Below, one piece after another: positions 13,297 through 24,163 of a stretch of 64,000 bases of DNA. Below the pieces are notes generated by a model. The model saw nothing but the letters and a program-made list of their open reading frames with translations, ran no database searches and had not been told where the DNA came from. Made by a program: the position numbers and the translations under genes. The DNA comes from Epiperipatus broadwayi. Taxonomy: Eukaryota > Onychophora > Udeonychophora > Euonychophora > Peripatidae. The stretch covers positions 31,524,885 to 31,588,884 of the forward strand of contig JAQFVV010012394.1 in assembly GCA_028023455.1 (NCBI GenBank), in the 5' to 3' direction. Position 1 is the first letter of the stretch. Every line of letters starts with the position of its first letter.

Positions 13297-14034
13297 TAAC
13301 AAGTAATTATTTCCTTTTTTTGTTTACAATGTATATAGACTGTGTGCGGTTTTAATAAAGACTTTATTTAAAATAAAAAAATAAACTTGCTAGGTATACG
13401 TTGTAATAAAAAGCTATACAGTTATAAAAGCAATAAAGTACAAAATATTGAACTGTTTTCTCAATAGATATAAAATAACTTTACATATATTAAATAAATT
13501 TAATAATTAATTTTATAATATAAATAATTTAAAATAATGTAAAATGTTGTCCACTATATTTATTAAGAATATTTGGTAATATATGTATTCCATTTATTAT
13601 TTAACCAAATATAAATAAATTATTTAATAATTCTAAAAATCTATATCTAAAAAACAAAAAATTAATAATATTCATTATTTTATATGTGTTTACAAAAACC
13701 ATTTACAGGTGAGTCAAGCTATTTTTTAGGGAAAGAAATAAACACTGGCTACTCTGTAATTGTACAAACATACTACAAATAAGAAATCCAATACCTTCAA
13801 GTTTCTTTGACTAAGAAAAAAGTGGTAACTTTAACTTTAATTCAGATCATATAAGCATATTATATGACAATGACACCATAGAAAGATGAAAATTAGAGAC
13901 AATTCTTAAAAATCAAATTTGAACAACATGCAAGCACTGAAATACACATTTCTTTAAAAATTGCTACATGTGATTTTTGTCAAAATAAATTTAGTTGGTG
14001 TTGATTGTGTTTTAAGTAGAAAGACTTCATTTGT

Positions 14035-14158
14035 GAGATAGTTGGATGAAATATGGAAGAGTGCTGGGGTAATATGGAGAATAGATTACGGATCAGAGAA
14101 ACTGGATTAAATTTGGGAAGACATCGATTCTATGGTGGACTGATAATGGTTAAAATGA
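14035..14158 (+). mobile_element. RTE-like LINE 3' end, short fragment
   Basis: The sequence matches the last 120 bp of the RTE family: GATGAAATATGGAAGAGTG, GGATTAAATTTGGGAAGACA and then GGACTGATAATGGTTAAAATGATGAG. Only the 3' end is retained. Confidence 0.7.
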
Positions 14159-14513
14159 TGAGAAAAGTGAATCCAAAACTAATGCTATTTATGTGTACCA
14201 GTAGTTATAATATAAAATAATTACATATAGTATATTTTTTATGAAGAACTTCTTATTATATTTTGATATATTTAATTTTTATATATACAACTTAACATAC
14301 ATTTTTTAATTAATAAATTCATTATCTATAAATAAACTAAAACATATGTTCATATATAATAATTAATTAAATTATTATTTTGCATTTCATACCAATTTTT
14401 TTCTCTAACATTTATAAATGAAAGGCGAGATTTTACATTTAAATATTTTTCGGTTACTAACTGTTAATATGTTAAATACGATTATGGAAATGAATTTTGG
14501 ATAATACAGAAGT

Positions 14514-14514
14514 T

Positions 14515-14578
<64 letters not shown>
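14514..14578 (+). repeat. (AAT)n microsatellite
   Basis: Uninterrupted ATA/AAT trinucleotide repeat, about 21 units, in noncoding intron sequence. Likely polymorphic. Confidence 0.95.
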
Positions 14579-14579
<1 letters not shown>

Positions 14580-14796
14580 CTTTTAAATATATTAAAAAGT
14601 TAATTAGAATATTCAAATAATATTTTCAATAAATGCTAATATAAATTTTTAATATAAAATACAAAATAATAAATGTATGTTTTTAAAATTAATAATAATT
14701 ATCTGTAGATAATAAATTTGTAAATTAAAATATTTTTTTATATAAATTGAATATATATGTATTGATGATATGTATGCAATATATGGATATATATTA

Positions 14797-15204
14797 CCAG
14801 TTTTTACTTATGCATCTGAGACTTAGGAAACACTTAAAAAAAGAGCAATATCAGGCCATTCAGTGAAGTATAGAAAGATGCATGTTATGAATAACAAGAA
14901 GAGATCAAAAACGAAATATATGGAGGAGTGAACAAACTGATGCTACAGACATCACTGAAAGAATTAAGAGACTGACGTGAAATTGGGTGAACATATTGTT
15001 AGAAGAGATGAGAGTTGATGGACAGGTGAATTCATAAACTTGATTTCAAGGATTGTAAAAGACCTAGAAAAAGACCACATGTGAGATGCATGGATAAAAT
15101 AAGAAAGTATATTGGGGCCATGTGGAGAAAAAAGACTAGAGATCAGAGAAAATGAATTGAACTTAGAAAAATCTTTATCATGCAGTGGATCAGTAATGTT
15201 CTAA
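14797..15204 (+). mobile_element. RTE/BovB-like LINE 3' fragment
   Basis: Broken plus-strand translation of the RTE C-terminal end, from TTTTTACTTATGCATCTGAG (the VLTYASE block) to GCAGTGGATCAGTAATG at the 3' end. It contains several stops (for example after ACTTAG and GACGTGA) and is more diverged than the copy at 18199. Confidence 0.75.
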
Positions 15205-15363
15205 GTAGGAAATATTACATGTAAAAGTCAATATATGATTTCTAAAACACAGATGTATACCAATGTATATATAATATTTTATATTATGTAAATGATAGTA
15301 ATGAGGCAATGTTCTTTAGATTTTTAAATTTTTAAGCAGGATTTCTTATCTCCACAACCTCAT

Positions 15364-16975
15364 CGTCATCATCAACAATTATCAATCCACTGCAGGATGA
15401 AGGTCTCTCCAAGTTCAATCCATCTTTTCCTATCTTTAGCTTCTCTTCTCCACATTATCCCTGCACACTTTCTTATTTCATCCATCCATCTCACTTGTGG
15501 TCTCTTTCTGGGTCTTTTCAATCTCTTGGAATCCAGTTCAAAATTTCAATTGTCCATCTATTATCATCTTTTTTAGCAATATGTCCAGCCCAACTCCACT
15601 TCAGTCTTTTAATTTTTTCAATGAGGTCGGTAACCCCCTGTTTGTTCTCTTACCCATACATTGCATTTTCGATCTCTTCTTGTTACTCCCAACATGCATC
15701 TCTCCATACTTCTTTGAGTAGTCTGAAATCTCTGTATTGCTCTTCTATTAAGTGTCCAAGTCTCAGATCCATAAGTAAGAACTGGCAAAACACCTTTATT
15801 AAAAACCTTCCTTTTCAAACACATAGGCATATTCCCTTTTAGTATCAAGTTATTTCTACCAAAAGCACTCCAACCAAGTTTAATTCTATGATTAATTTTA
15901 TCCATTATGTTTCCATCTGTATTAATAATCTGACCAAGGTATTTGTAACTGTTAACTTCTTCTAACTCATCATAATCAATCTTTATTTTCATATTTTGAG
16001 AAAATCTATTAAACATTATTTTAGTCTTTTTAACATTTATCTTTAGTCCTACTTTCATACTTTCATTTGATAACTCCTGCAACATTTCCTGTAGCTCTAA
16101 AGCATTATTTGCAAAAATACCTACATCATCTGCAAAATCTAAATGACTTAAATAATCTCCATTTACTTTCACTCCTTTAGCTTCCCATTTTAATCCACAA
16201 AATACTTCTTGCAGCACTGCTGTAAAACGTTTTGGAGATATGGAGTCATCCTGTCTTACACCCTTTTCAATGTTGATTTTTCTACTATCATTATGAAATC
16301 TAATTGATGCTGTTGCATTTTTATAAATATTCTTTAAAATATGACAATATCCTGGATTTACTCCTTGATGATTCAATGCTTTAATCACTGAAGAAATGTT
16401 TATAGAATCAATTGCCTTTTTATAATCTACAAATCCTAAGCATAATGGCAACTCATATTCATTTGTCCTTTCTATAACTTCTCTCAATACCTGGATATGA
16501 TCTACTGTACTAAAGCCTCTTTTAAATCCAGCTTGTTCTCTTGGTTGGTGGAAATCTAATGTTTTCTGTAGACTAGTTGTAATTATCTTAGTAAAAATTT
16601 TGTATAAAACTGATAAAAGACTGATAGGTCTGTAATTTCTAATATCTTCTTTATCACCTTTTTTAAATATTAATATTAATACTGCATTCTTCCAATCATC
16701 TGGTACATCTTTATCATTTAGACATTTGGTATATAACTTTGCTAATTTTTTTTCTATTTCTTCATCTTCTGCTTTTAATATATCAATTATAATTCCATCA
16801 TTACCTGAAGCCTTCCCTTTCTTCATAAATTTAATTGCATGTCTCACTTCCTCCTTCAAAATTCTGGGCAATTCGGAATATATCATAGGTATAGGAGGCA
16901 CTTGTTCTTTATTACTATATAATTCTTGATAGAAGTCTTCTACACAACCTACTGGGCATTATTCCTGCTTTTATT
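15364..16975 (-). mobile_element. RTE/BovB-like non-LTR retrotransposon, 5'-truncated
   Basis: This is the longest retroelement copy in the window. On the minus strand it runs from about 16975 to a 3' end at CATCGTCATCATCAACAATT (15364-15383), the (ATG)n-type tail of the family. It encodes a reverse transcriptase palm and the conserved C-terminal region, but the apurinic-type endonuclease part is missing. Immediately beyond the 3' tail (15309-15363) lies a segment also found, inverted, beyond the copy at 18199. The copy is one frameshift from a continuous reading frame across what remains. Confidence 0.9.
15618..16901 (-). pseudogene. RTE-type reverse transcriptase, truncated and frameshifted
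   Basis: This 427-residue ORF is a partial polyprotein of an RTE/BovB-like LINE, which would reverse-transcribe the element RNA at the target site. Motifs are visible in order. GKASGNDGI and NYRPISLLSVLYKIFTK lie near the start, with QPREQAGFKRGFSTVDHIQ next. GFVDYKKAIDSI follows, carrying the first catalytic Asp. Then come GVRQDDSISPKRFTAVLQ (usually GVRQGDSISPKLF) and HLDFADDVGIFA with the catalytic FADD pair. SYKYLGQIIN and the LTYGSETWTLNRR block close the ORF. The N-terminal endonuclease is absent. The C-terminus leaves the family frame after WVREQTG, and the remaining 80-90 conserved residues continue in another frame down to about 15385. The first methionine is only the first in-frame ATG, not a native start. 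Confidence 0.9.
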
Positions 16976-17935
16976 TAACAGCATTTGTAAATTTTTCTGC
17001 AATTAAGAATTATTATTTAGGAAAACAATTATATGTCATGCAAAATTCAGAAGATTCTAATTGTTTCTATTGCTATTGTTTTTGCTCAATTTTCTATCAG
17101 AAAGTTTTTTTTTTTTCCTAAATCTGCTATAAAGAACTTTTGAAAGAGAATCATTTCTGTTTTTACTATTATAATTTTATGAATATTCTTTAGATTTTGT
17201 TTTAAAATCTGATATACCTAAAACTTCAACTCAACAAAAATGCATATAAAAATCTGTTTTTTTTTTATAATTTTAATAAAATATATTTAAAGAAAATTTT
17301 TTAAATGTTTATATTCTTACAATGCAATAAAAAGTAAAAATTCATTTTTTTTTCAGCTTTCACAAATAAAAGCATGGGGGCGCTCGTTTTAGAAATAATC
17401 TTAGTCCCACTTTGAATCAATTTTTATTAGTCTTTTATTAAGAAAAAATTACAAATTTGGTATTTTCACCTTAATATTCTTCATCATTTTCCTATTATGT
17501 ATATTAAAAAATATATCAATTTGTATTTATATAAAGTATGACTAAGAATATTTTTAAATGTGAATGTTCTATGCTTTTATATGTTAAAGGTGAAAAAAAT
17601 ATTTTATTTATTTATTTTATTTATTTATTGTCAATAAAACATTATTTTTTATCTTTTTGTTTTAGACACTTTAGTTTTGTATATGTTATGCTAAATTATC
17701 AAAATGAGGTATTATATATTTTGAAAACGTTCGATATAATGTATATAATTGTATACATTACCATAAATTCCATATATCAGAAATTGAGAAGGAAAACTGA
17801 TTACAAGATTTTATATACCCAAAAAGGCTAAAAAACAGATTAAGATAAATAAAAATATAAGAGAGTAAGTAGAATTAAAGCATATAATTACCTGGCCAAA
17901 TATGTGTTTTATGAGTCACATGTGACTGTTTAGAT

Positions 17936-18120
17936 TAGTGGTTCTCAACCTGTAGGTCGCGATCCCTTTCAGAATTGAACAACCCTTTCACAGGGATCAC
18001 CTAAGACCATTGGAAAATATATTTTCGATTCATAACAACAGCAGAATTAAAGTTGGGCTTCACCACAACATCCAAAACTGTATTAGAGGGTCACAGCATT
18101 AGGAAGGTTGTGTGACACTG
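17936..18120 (+). mobile_element. SPIN-like non-autonomous hAT transposon
   Basis: A 185-bp element begins TAGTGGTTCTCAACCTGTAG and ends GGAAGGTTGTGTGACACTG. Its interior words match the Space Invaders (SPIN) non-autonomous hAT consensus as I recall it: GGTCGCGATCCCTTT, CCCTTTCACAGGGATCACC, TAAGACCATTGGAAAA, ATTCATAACA and CACCACAACAT. It is flanked by GTTTAGAT (17928-17935) and CTTTAGAT (18121-18128), an 8-bp target duplication with one mismatch. T at position 2 and A at position 7 fit the hAT preference. The right terminal repeat is mutated, and the middle is shorter than the consensus. There is no transposase. SPIN is known from tetrapods and a few invertebrates through horizontal transfer. 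Confidence 0.88.
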
Positions 18121-18198
18121 CTTTAGATGATTCAATGTGGTTCTCAAAAAACTTTTTAAAAATAAAATCATGATCTACATTTTAAAATCATATATGGT

Positions 18199-18764
18199 CA
18201 GTTAATACAGATGGAAACAGATGGAAATTAATCATAGAAATAAACTTGGTTGGAGTGCTTTTGGTAGAAATAACTTGATACTAAAAGGAAATATGCCTAT
18301 GTGTTTGAAAAGGAAGGTTTTTAATAAAATGTGTTTTACCAGTTCTTACTTATGGATCTGAGACTTAGACACTTAATAGAAGAGCAATACAGAGACTTCA
18401 GACCACTCAAAGAAGTATGGAGAGATGCATGTTGGGAGTAACAAGAAGAGATCGAAAATGCTATGTATGGGTAAGAGAACAAACAGGGGTTACTGAACTC
18501 ATTGAAAAAATTAAAAGACTGAAGTGGAGTTGGGCTGGACATATTGCTAGAAGAGATGATAATAGATGGACAATTGAAATTTTGAACTGGATTCCAAGAG
18601 ATTGAAAAGATCCAGAAAGAGACCACATGTGAGATGGATGGATGAAATAAGAAATGTGCAGGGATGATGTGGAGAAGAGAAGCTACAGATAGGAAAAGAT
18701 GGATTGAACTTGAAGAGACCTTCATCCTGCAGTGGATTGATAATGGTTGAATGATGATGATTAT
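18199..18764 (+). mobile_element. RTE/BovB-like LINE 3' fragment with shared downstream flank
   Basis: Plus-strand copy of the RTE C-terminal region from AATACAGATGGAAAC to CAGTGGATTGATAATGGTTG with an ATGATGATG tail. A long readable stretch contains MERCMLGVTRRDRKCYVWV and IKRLKWSWAGHIARRDDNR. One stop (GATTGA, 18600-18605) and a 2-base insertion (ATG after AATAAA near 18327) break it. The 62 bases after the tail (18765-18826) are the inverted match of 15309-15368, so similarity runs past the usual LINE end. Confidence 0.88.
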
Positions 18765-19599
18765 GTTGTGGAGATAAGAAACTCTGCTTTAAAATTTAAA
18801 AATCTAAAGAACATTGCCTTTTTTTGATTTTTTTTTCAAAATTAAACATTGTTATCAGTACAGTATTTTTTTAAGTATGTGGAATATTGCTATTTTTTTA
18901 CATATTGGTGTATAACTTTGCCAAAACATTTCATTCATTCTTTACCAAATTTTTAAAAATATCTCTAATAGTTATACAATTTATTACAGCATCCATTCTT
19001 TGTGAATTTGCTTTCATTTCTTACTTTTTAGTAAAAATATATCATTATTCAGTGACTTAATTATTATATGAGCTATTTTGCTTTAGTTTTCTATTTTTAT
19101 TGCTTATATAAAATTTTGTGCAGAATTTGTATACATTTTATTATATTATTCCTGTTTATAACAGCCGTTCTTCGTTTACTTTTTATTACAAAGATACTTT
19201 TCATCACATTTCCAAAACGATGTCTTCACCATTTACTTTTTAAGGTTCTTCCCCCTCCTCCTATTCATAGTAACATTATTTTATGTCTTTCTTGTTTTTT
19301 TTACTATTTTGCAAAATTTTCTTTATTTATTGTTTTTATTTAGTAACTTTTTATCAATTTTTATTTTCTCTTCCCTACCTATGTTTTAGGAATTCTATAA
19401 AATTTGCAGCTGGGATATTTTTTTTTCTCCTTCTACATGTACAATAGTGATTAAGAAGGTTATGTTATCTTGTTTTAATTTTATTTAAGTTTGTGACATC
19501 TTCAAATTTTATTAATAGATTCAAAACAGTTTGCCGTGTCTGAATTAAATTGATTAAAATATATTTGAGATTTCAATTATTATTTCCTTTCATGCCATG

Positions 19600-20230
19600 T
19601 GTGCTTTAATGCAGTGATAGAGAAGGCATTCCAAGAACTAAATGTTAATGGATCCCTGTGGTTTTCTGTTTATGGACATCATAACCTGACTGCTTCTCTT
19701 AATAGCATATATATATATATATTGGACTACTTCCATCAACCAGCATTAATTATTAAAGATGTTAAAGCTAAACTTATCTTCAAGTAGTGGACTTGTCCAG
19801 ATTCCATCTTATCTTGATCAGGTTGGGCATTCATCACTACAGACCAAAAGGTATATGAATAGAAGATAGAACAGGCCAGTAAATTATGATAATCAGTGAA
19901 TCCAATTGCTCTCATTATAGAAGGGGATCTAGCTACAAATAGGAAGTCCATTTGGAAATAAGCCCAGACAACAAAAAACTGTCAGAGCTAAATTGCAGGA
20001 TAGATGTTTGTCCACAACATTCCTAAAGCAGTGTGGTATATTCACATTGAACTGGAAGCTATTAGGATGTAAACCTAACATGAGGTGAGTTATCACAATA
20101 CATCTGGGAGTGTTACTGTCCCTATACATGAACATGCTGCCACAACAGATGTGGAAGTGTTAGGCATTTCTAGAAAAGCACCCATGTGCCTTCCTTTAAT
20201 AGTTGCATAGCAATTGGATGCTATATCTAG
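19600..20230. other. Less AT-rich segment of unknown origin
   Basis: Over about 630 bp the composition is visibly less AT-rich than its surroundings. Short ORFs occur on both strands, but none matches a family I recognise. A (TA)n tract interrupts it near 19707-19722. It is most likely a decayed transposon or an old repeat. I see no splice-site and ORF combination that supports a host exon. Confidence 0.4.
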
Positions 20231-20395
20231 TCAATGTATATGTAAGACTTATCATATTAAAGATATTTTATGAAAATGCATGTTGTATATAAGCTCCATA
20301 AACATAGCAAAATATCTTTAGAAAATGTCAAACTTTATTTTAAAAATTTAAATAATTTAAATACATTCAAGTAGTCATAGTGTTGCAAAGATTTG

Positions 20396-20660
20396 TATCA
20401 TCATCAACCATTATCAATTCACTGCAGAATGAAGGTCTCTCTAAGTTCAAACCATCTCTTATTTTTAACTTCTCTTCTCCACATCACCCCTGCATACTTT
20501 CTTATTTCATCCATCCATCTCACATGTGGTCTCTTTTTGGGTCTTTTACAATCTCTTGGAATCCAGTTTAAGATTTCAATTGTCCATCCATTATCATCTC
20601 TTCTAGCAATATACCCAGCCCAACTCCACTTCAGTTTTTTAATTTTTTCTTCAAGGTTTT
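20396..20660 (-). mobile_element. RTE/BovB-like LINE 3' fragment
   Basis: It starts with the family 3' end in minus orientation (CATCATCAACCATTATCAAT, then CACTGCAGAATGAAGGTCTC). It continues through the TTCATCCATCCATCTCACAT and TTGGAATCCAGTTTAAGATT blocks to TTTTTTAATTTTTTC, where it is truncated. A tRNA-derived SINE follows directly. Confidence 0.88.
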
Positions 20661-20667
20661 CTGACCA

Positions 20668-20800
20668 TACCAGTAGCAGAATAGTTTAGTGGGTTAGAGC
20701 AACATCTTAAATTTAATTTTCATACATCTAAAGGTCCAGGTTCAATACCCATGCAATTCCCATACTAGCCTTGTTTCTGATAGACTAGCAATACCTCAAG
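20668..20800 (+). mobile_element. tRNA-derived SINE
   Basis: The head resembles a tRNA gene: an A-box-like TAGTGGGTTAGAGCA near 20686 and a good B box, GGTTCAATACC, near 20738, at about the usual spacing. Downstream TTCCCATACTAGCC continues as a non-tRNA body. A related but more decayed copy is at 63132. It would have been transcribed by RNA polymerase III and moved by a LINE. The 3' end is not clear. Confidence 0.65.
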
Positions 20801-21711
20801 AAGAAAGCTTAATAACTCTTGAAATATTGAATGTAATTGAAAACTAAAATGAAGTTTGAATTTTTCTAAAGACATTTAACAATTAATCCCAAACGATAGA
20901 AACTCTCCAACATATAACCATTACTAAAACACTATCATCGCAAATTTTCAGACAAATGTCTTTCTTAATCATCTTCTTTTTAATCATTATATTAATGTTT
21001 AATTCTATAAAAAAGGGAGGGGGATGGATGAATGGAGGGAATTTTTTTCTCATTTGAATATTTAAAATTAAAAAATAATAAGATTTTTTAAAATACTTAA
21101 TAAATTACTAAAGTTAAACTTTGATATAAAATATTAATAATGAAGATTAAGAAAAGATTATTTTCTTTAAAAACTTGAGAGGTGTACTTAATTTTAGAAA
21201 AGCAAAATTTTAATTAAAAGCTTAAAAATTATTTTATAAAAGAATCTACAGATAAGTAGAAAAACGACTACGCTAGAAAATTTACTTGAGATAAAAAAAG
21301 ATAAAAGAAAAAAATACTAAAAAGTTATTTAAACTCAAAAAACAAAAAGTATCAATGTCAATAAACTTTTAAATGTGTAGTAGATAATCAAGTAGAAATT
21401 TTTAATAGAATAGTAAAAAACAAAATGTTTAAACTACAATATTAAGAACAAAGGAATAATAACTTTCGAAATTATAACGAAAGATAATACATGAATAATT
21501 CTATTCATCCGAGAAACATTTCTATTCATATAATTTACTAAAACAAAGAAATGTATTTTAACAGCAAATTATAAATATTTACTAAAATTGTTATTTTAGA
21601 AATGTTACTTTATTCTATTAAAACTACGTCAGAATAATAAACTACAAAATTTCAGGAAATATTTAAAATCTAAAACAATATGTACGTTAAACCAATAAAA
21701 TATCACCTGAC

Positions 21712-21935
21712 TCGCCATCACATGACTTGAACTTACATGTAACTACTATAGCAGCATAATTTTCTCCATCTCTATGCCACTTTCTGTAAACGAAAGCAAT
21801 AATAGATGCCAGATGATTGTTCTTATTAACTCCCTATCACGTGCTCTCCAAGAGTACTAGTCCAAGATCGAAAGCTTTTTACTGATGAATGCTATAACCT
21901 TGAAACTAGTCTGTAGTATTGAATAGAACAGGACA
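21712..21935 (-). repeat. Diverged relative of the foldback family
   Basis: In order, the segment has a tail-like ATCACATGACTTGAACTT, an arm-like TTTTCTCCATCTCTATGCC, ATAGATGCCAGATGATTGTT, and a core ending ACTGATGAATGCTATAACC then GAAACTAGTC. The same order is seen in the long copy at 61215. Identity is low, but the collinearity supports homology. This copy has no clear right arm. Confidence 0.5.
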
Positions 21936-22157
21936 GGATAGAGATTTCATTTACAACAATAGCTTGCTTTGAATATGATCATCATCTACAAGAAAAACAG
22001 ATGGAGATATAATATAATGATGATGATGCTAATGCTATTATTCTAGTGATGTTTTATGATGATTATAAAGAGCAATATATGAAACACAAATATGTCTAAA
22101 CTATAGAACATGTTGATAAATGGTTTATTCTGGTATTTTGAATTAAACAGTATGTAA

Positions 22158-22482
22158 TGTGATGCACTATGGTTTCTCCTTTATTGGAATCAAGAATCTC
22201 TCAGCCACTGGACCCAAAGAAACTTGTTAGCCACCTTGACTGCCCTTTCCATTCTTTAGCCTATGTTTTTCTCATATTCTTCTTTATCCTGCTCCATTCC
22301 ATTTCAACAACATTATTTTTGTCCACTTTATGGCCTTTATATTGAGATTCCCCTTATCTTTTTCCAAATCTAGTATAAAAACCAAGAAACCACTTTCTGT
22401 ATGATGATTACTTTGTTTATATTTATTCTCCCACATCTTCATTATTTGTACCCTTTCTGCTTGTAAGCAGTTACATTCAATT
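22158..22482 (-). mobile_element. Second LINE family, truncated 3' end
   Basis: Minus-strand match to the last 320 bp of the LINE family also present at 22488 and 37682, with blocks such as CAAGAATCTCTCAGCCACTG and CCCCTTATCTTTTTCCAAAT. It ends abruptly at TTACATTCAATTG, and the 22488 copy begins a few bases later. Two insertions, or one disrupted by the other, are therefore arranged head-to-tail. Confidence 0.75.
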
Positions 22483-22487
22483 GAAAG

Positions 22488-23460
22488 TGATGTGATGTGA
22501 TGTACTGTAGCTTCTTAAATTTAGTCAAGAATCTCTCAGCAATTATATCAAGAAAAACTTGTTAGCTACTTAATTTTACATTTCCCAGTCTAATTTTTTC
22601 CCATATTCTGCTCCATTCCATTTTCACAACATAATCTTTGTCAACTCTACAGCCTTTATATCTAAATCCCCCTTATCTTTTTCCAACCCCAGCATAAAAA
22701 CCAATAATCTACTTTCTGAATAATCACTTTTTTCATATTTATTTTTCCATAATTTCATTATATGCGCCCTTTCTGTTTTCAAGCATTTACATTCAATTAA
22801 CAAATGCCTAATATTTTCTATTCCTTCCTTACATAATTTACCAACTAAATCACCCATATTTTTCCATTTACATGTATATTCTCTTGTTGCTAAAGATCCC
22901 ATTTGAGCCTTAAACAAAAAACTACTTTCCTTACTATTATCATAAATTAACTCACACCTAATATTCTGTTTATTTTTATATATATTTAAACTCTTTTTAC
23001 TCTCCATACTAGTTCTCCATCTCTCTATTTTTTATTAGTGAATCTATTCTTTTATCCCATCCCTTACCACAATAGCACTCAACAATCCTTTTAACACAAT
23101 CACCCCATCTTTTGTACAAATATACTAATATAAATTATTTATCCAGATCTTTTGCATACTGCATTACCTTTCTCACCCATCTTGTTGCCTGTCCTTTACT
23201 TATAACCCAATTAAATACTATTTTTGCTATTTTTTATTATCCATAAACTGAAATCTACCAAACATTTTCATTTTACCTTTTACATCTCTCACACAAAAAC
23301 TTGACCATCCCATTTCTTTTTGAATTGCCTCCTTTGCTGTGCATATATCTGCATCCAATACATGTCTTCATACTTCTCTTTGAACTTTTTCTAAGTAATT
23401 TAATACCCCTTTACTAACATATAATGCATCATAATCATATGTTAATCTTGCTGCTGCAAC
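22488..23460 (-). mobile_element. Second LINE family, 5'-truncated copy
   Basis: The 3' end at 22488 is a GTGATGTGATGTGATGTAC tail, that is a (CATCA)n-like repeat on the element strand. Minus-strand translation in several frames recovers the C-terminal portion of a LINE ORF2, including the WVISKGQATRWVRKVMQYAK-like block seen more clearly at 37682. It breaks off near 23460, where a foldback-family fragment abuts. The clade is uncertain: an endonuclease-type LINE of the Jockey, CR1 or I groups. Confidence 0.75.
22624..23007 (-). pseudogene. LINE ORF2 C-terminal zinc-knuckle region
   Basis: The 127-residue ORF is the C-terminal end of the LINE in this segment. A CCHC-type knuckle is visible as KLCKEGIENIRHLLIECKCL: the second Cys of the first pair, His, then the last Cys, where the usual first Cys is replaced by Gly (LVGKLCK; the 37682 copy has LVCKLCK). 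MLGLEKDKGDLDIKAVELTK follows near the end. Such knuckles close the ORF2 of several LINE clades and probably contact RNA or DNA. The ORF lacks the reverse transcriptase core, and its methionine start is not native. The ORF stays open for 127 codons although the rest of the copy is broken. Confidence 0.7.
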
Positions 23461-23570
23461 TCCCATACAGTACTGCCACCTCGTGCAAGCTTTAGTAATC
23501 AGTGAATAGATAGTTTGCTACTATTTTAACATCTTGTGTAATCATAAGAAATGATGACCATGTGATATTT
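23461..23570 (+). mobile_element. Foldback-family fragment
   Basis: AACTCCCATACAGTACTGCC resembles the left arm. TAGTAATCAGTGAATAGATA follows, and then directly the one-sided tail (AAGAAATGATGACCATGTGA). The right arm is deleted. The fragment abuts the LINE copy ending near 23460. Confidence 0.55.
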
Positions 23571-24163
23571 TGCTTTGTTGTTTTTTAATTCATTCTGCAT
23601 CAAATTATCCTTTTTGAAAGATTGCAAATATTGGCAACTCCACCTTTCCATTATACTCTATCCTCAGGTATATCTTTCCAATGAAAGAAATTAATAACAC
23701 ATTTCTTCAAAGTATACAAATCTTCATAAATAACCAGATATGCTTCTTCTCCCATGAAAGCCATGACTAAGTTCATAGAAAAAAACAATTTTTAAAGGAA
23801 GTCTTGTAACATTTATTAATTTTTCATATCCTATCAATTTAAAACAATACATAAATATTAACTTCAGTTTCCTATAAACAGATTGATAAAAATATGAATA
23901 CATTGCAAGATTGGTATTAAGGTGAAGCACTTATTAAAAATATAATGGAATGATTCACCCATTGAAAAGTGACAACTAGAGCCATGGTTTTTTAACCCAG
24001 TTTCAAAATACACCACTCCACCACTGCAATAAATCACCAGAATACAATTAATATATTCACAAAATTAATAAATTTAAATGCATTGATTTTTTGATTATAT
24101 AATAAGTTGTAACAGTCGTCTTTAAAGAAAAAAATTAGCTAGAACTCATTTCTTTTCATCTTT

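Noticed and set aside
17538-17831. 97-residue ORF
   Set aside because: Low-complexity Tyr/Ile/Phe-rich translation of AT-rich DNA, with no recognisable motif.
18336-18725. 129-residue minus-strand ORF over the RTE fragment at 18199, and its equivalents at 15495, 20393, 37450 and 9208
   Set aside because: These are antisense readings of the RTE C-terminal region. The sense strand carries the conserved blocks.
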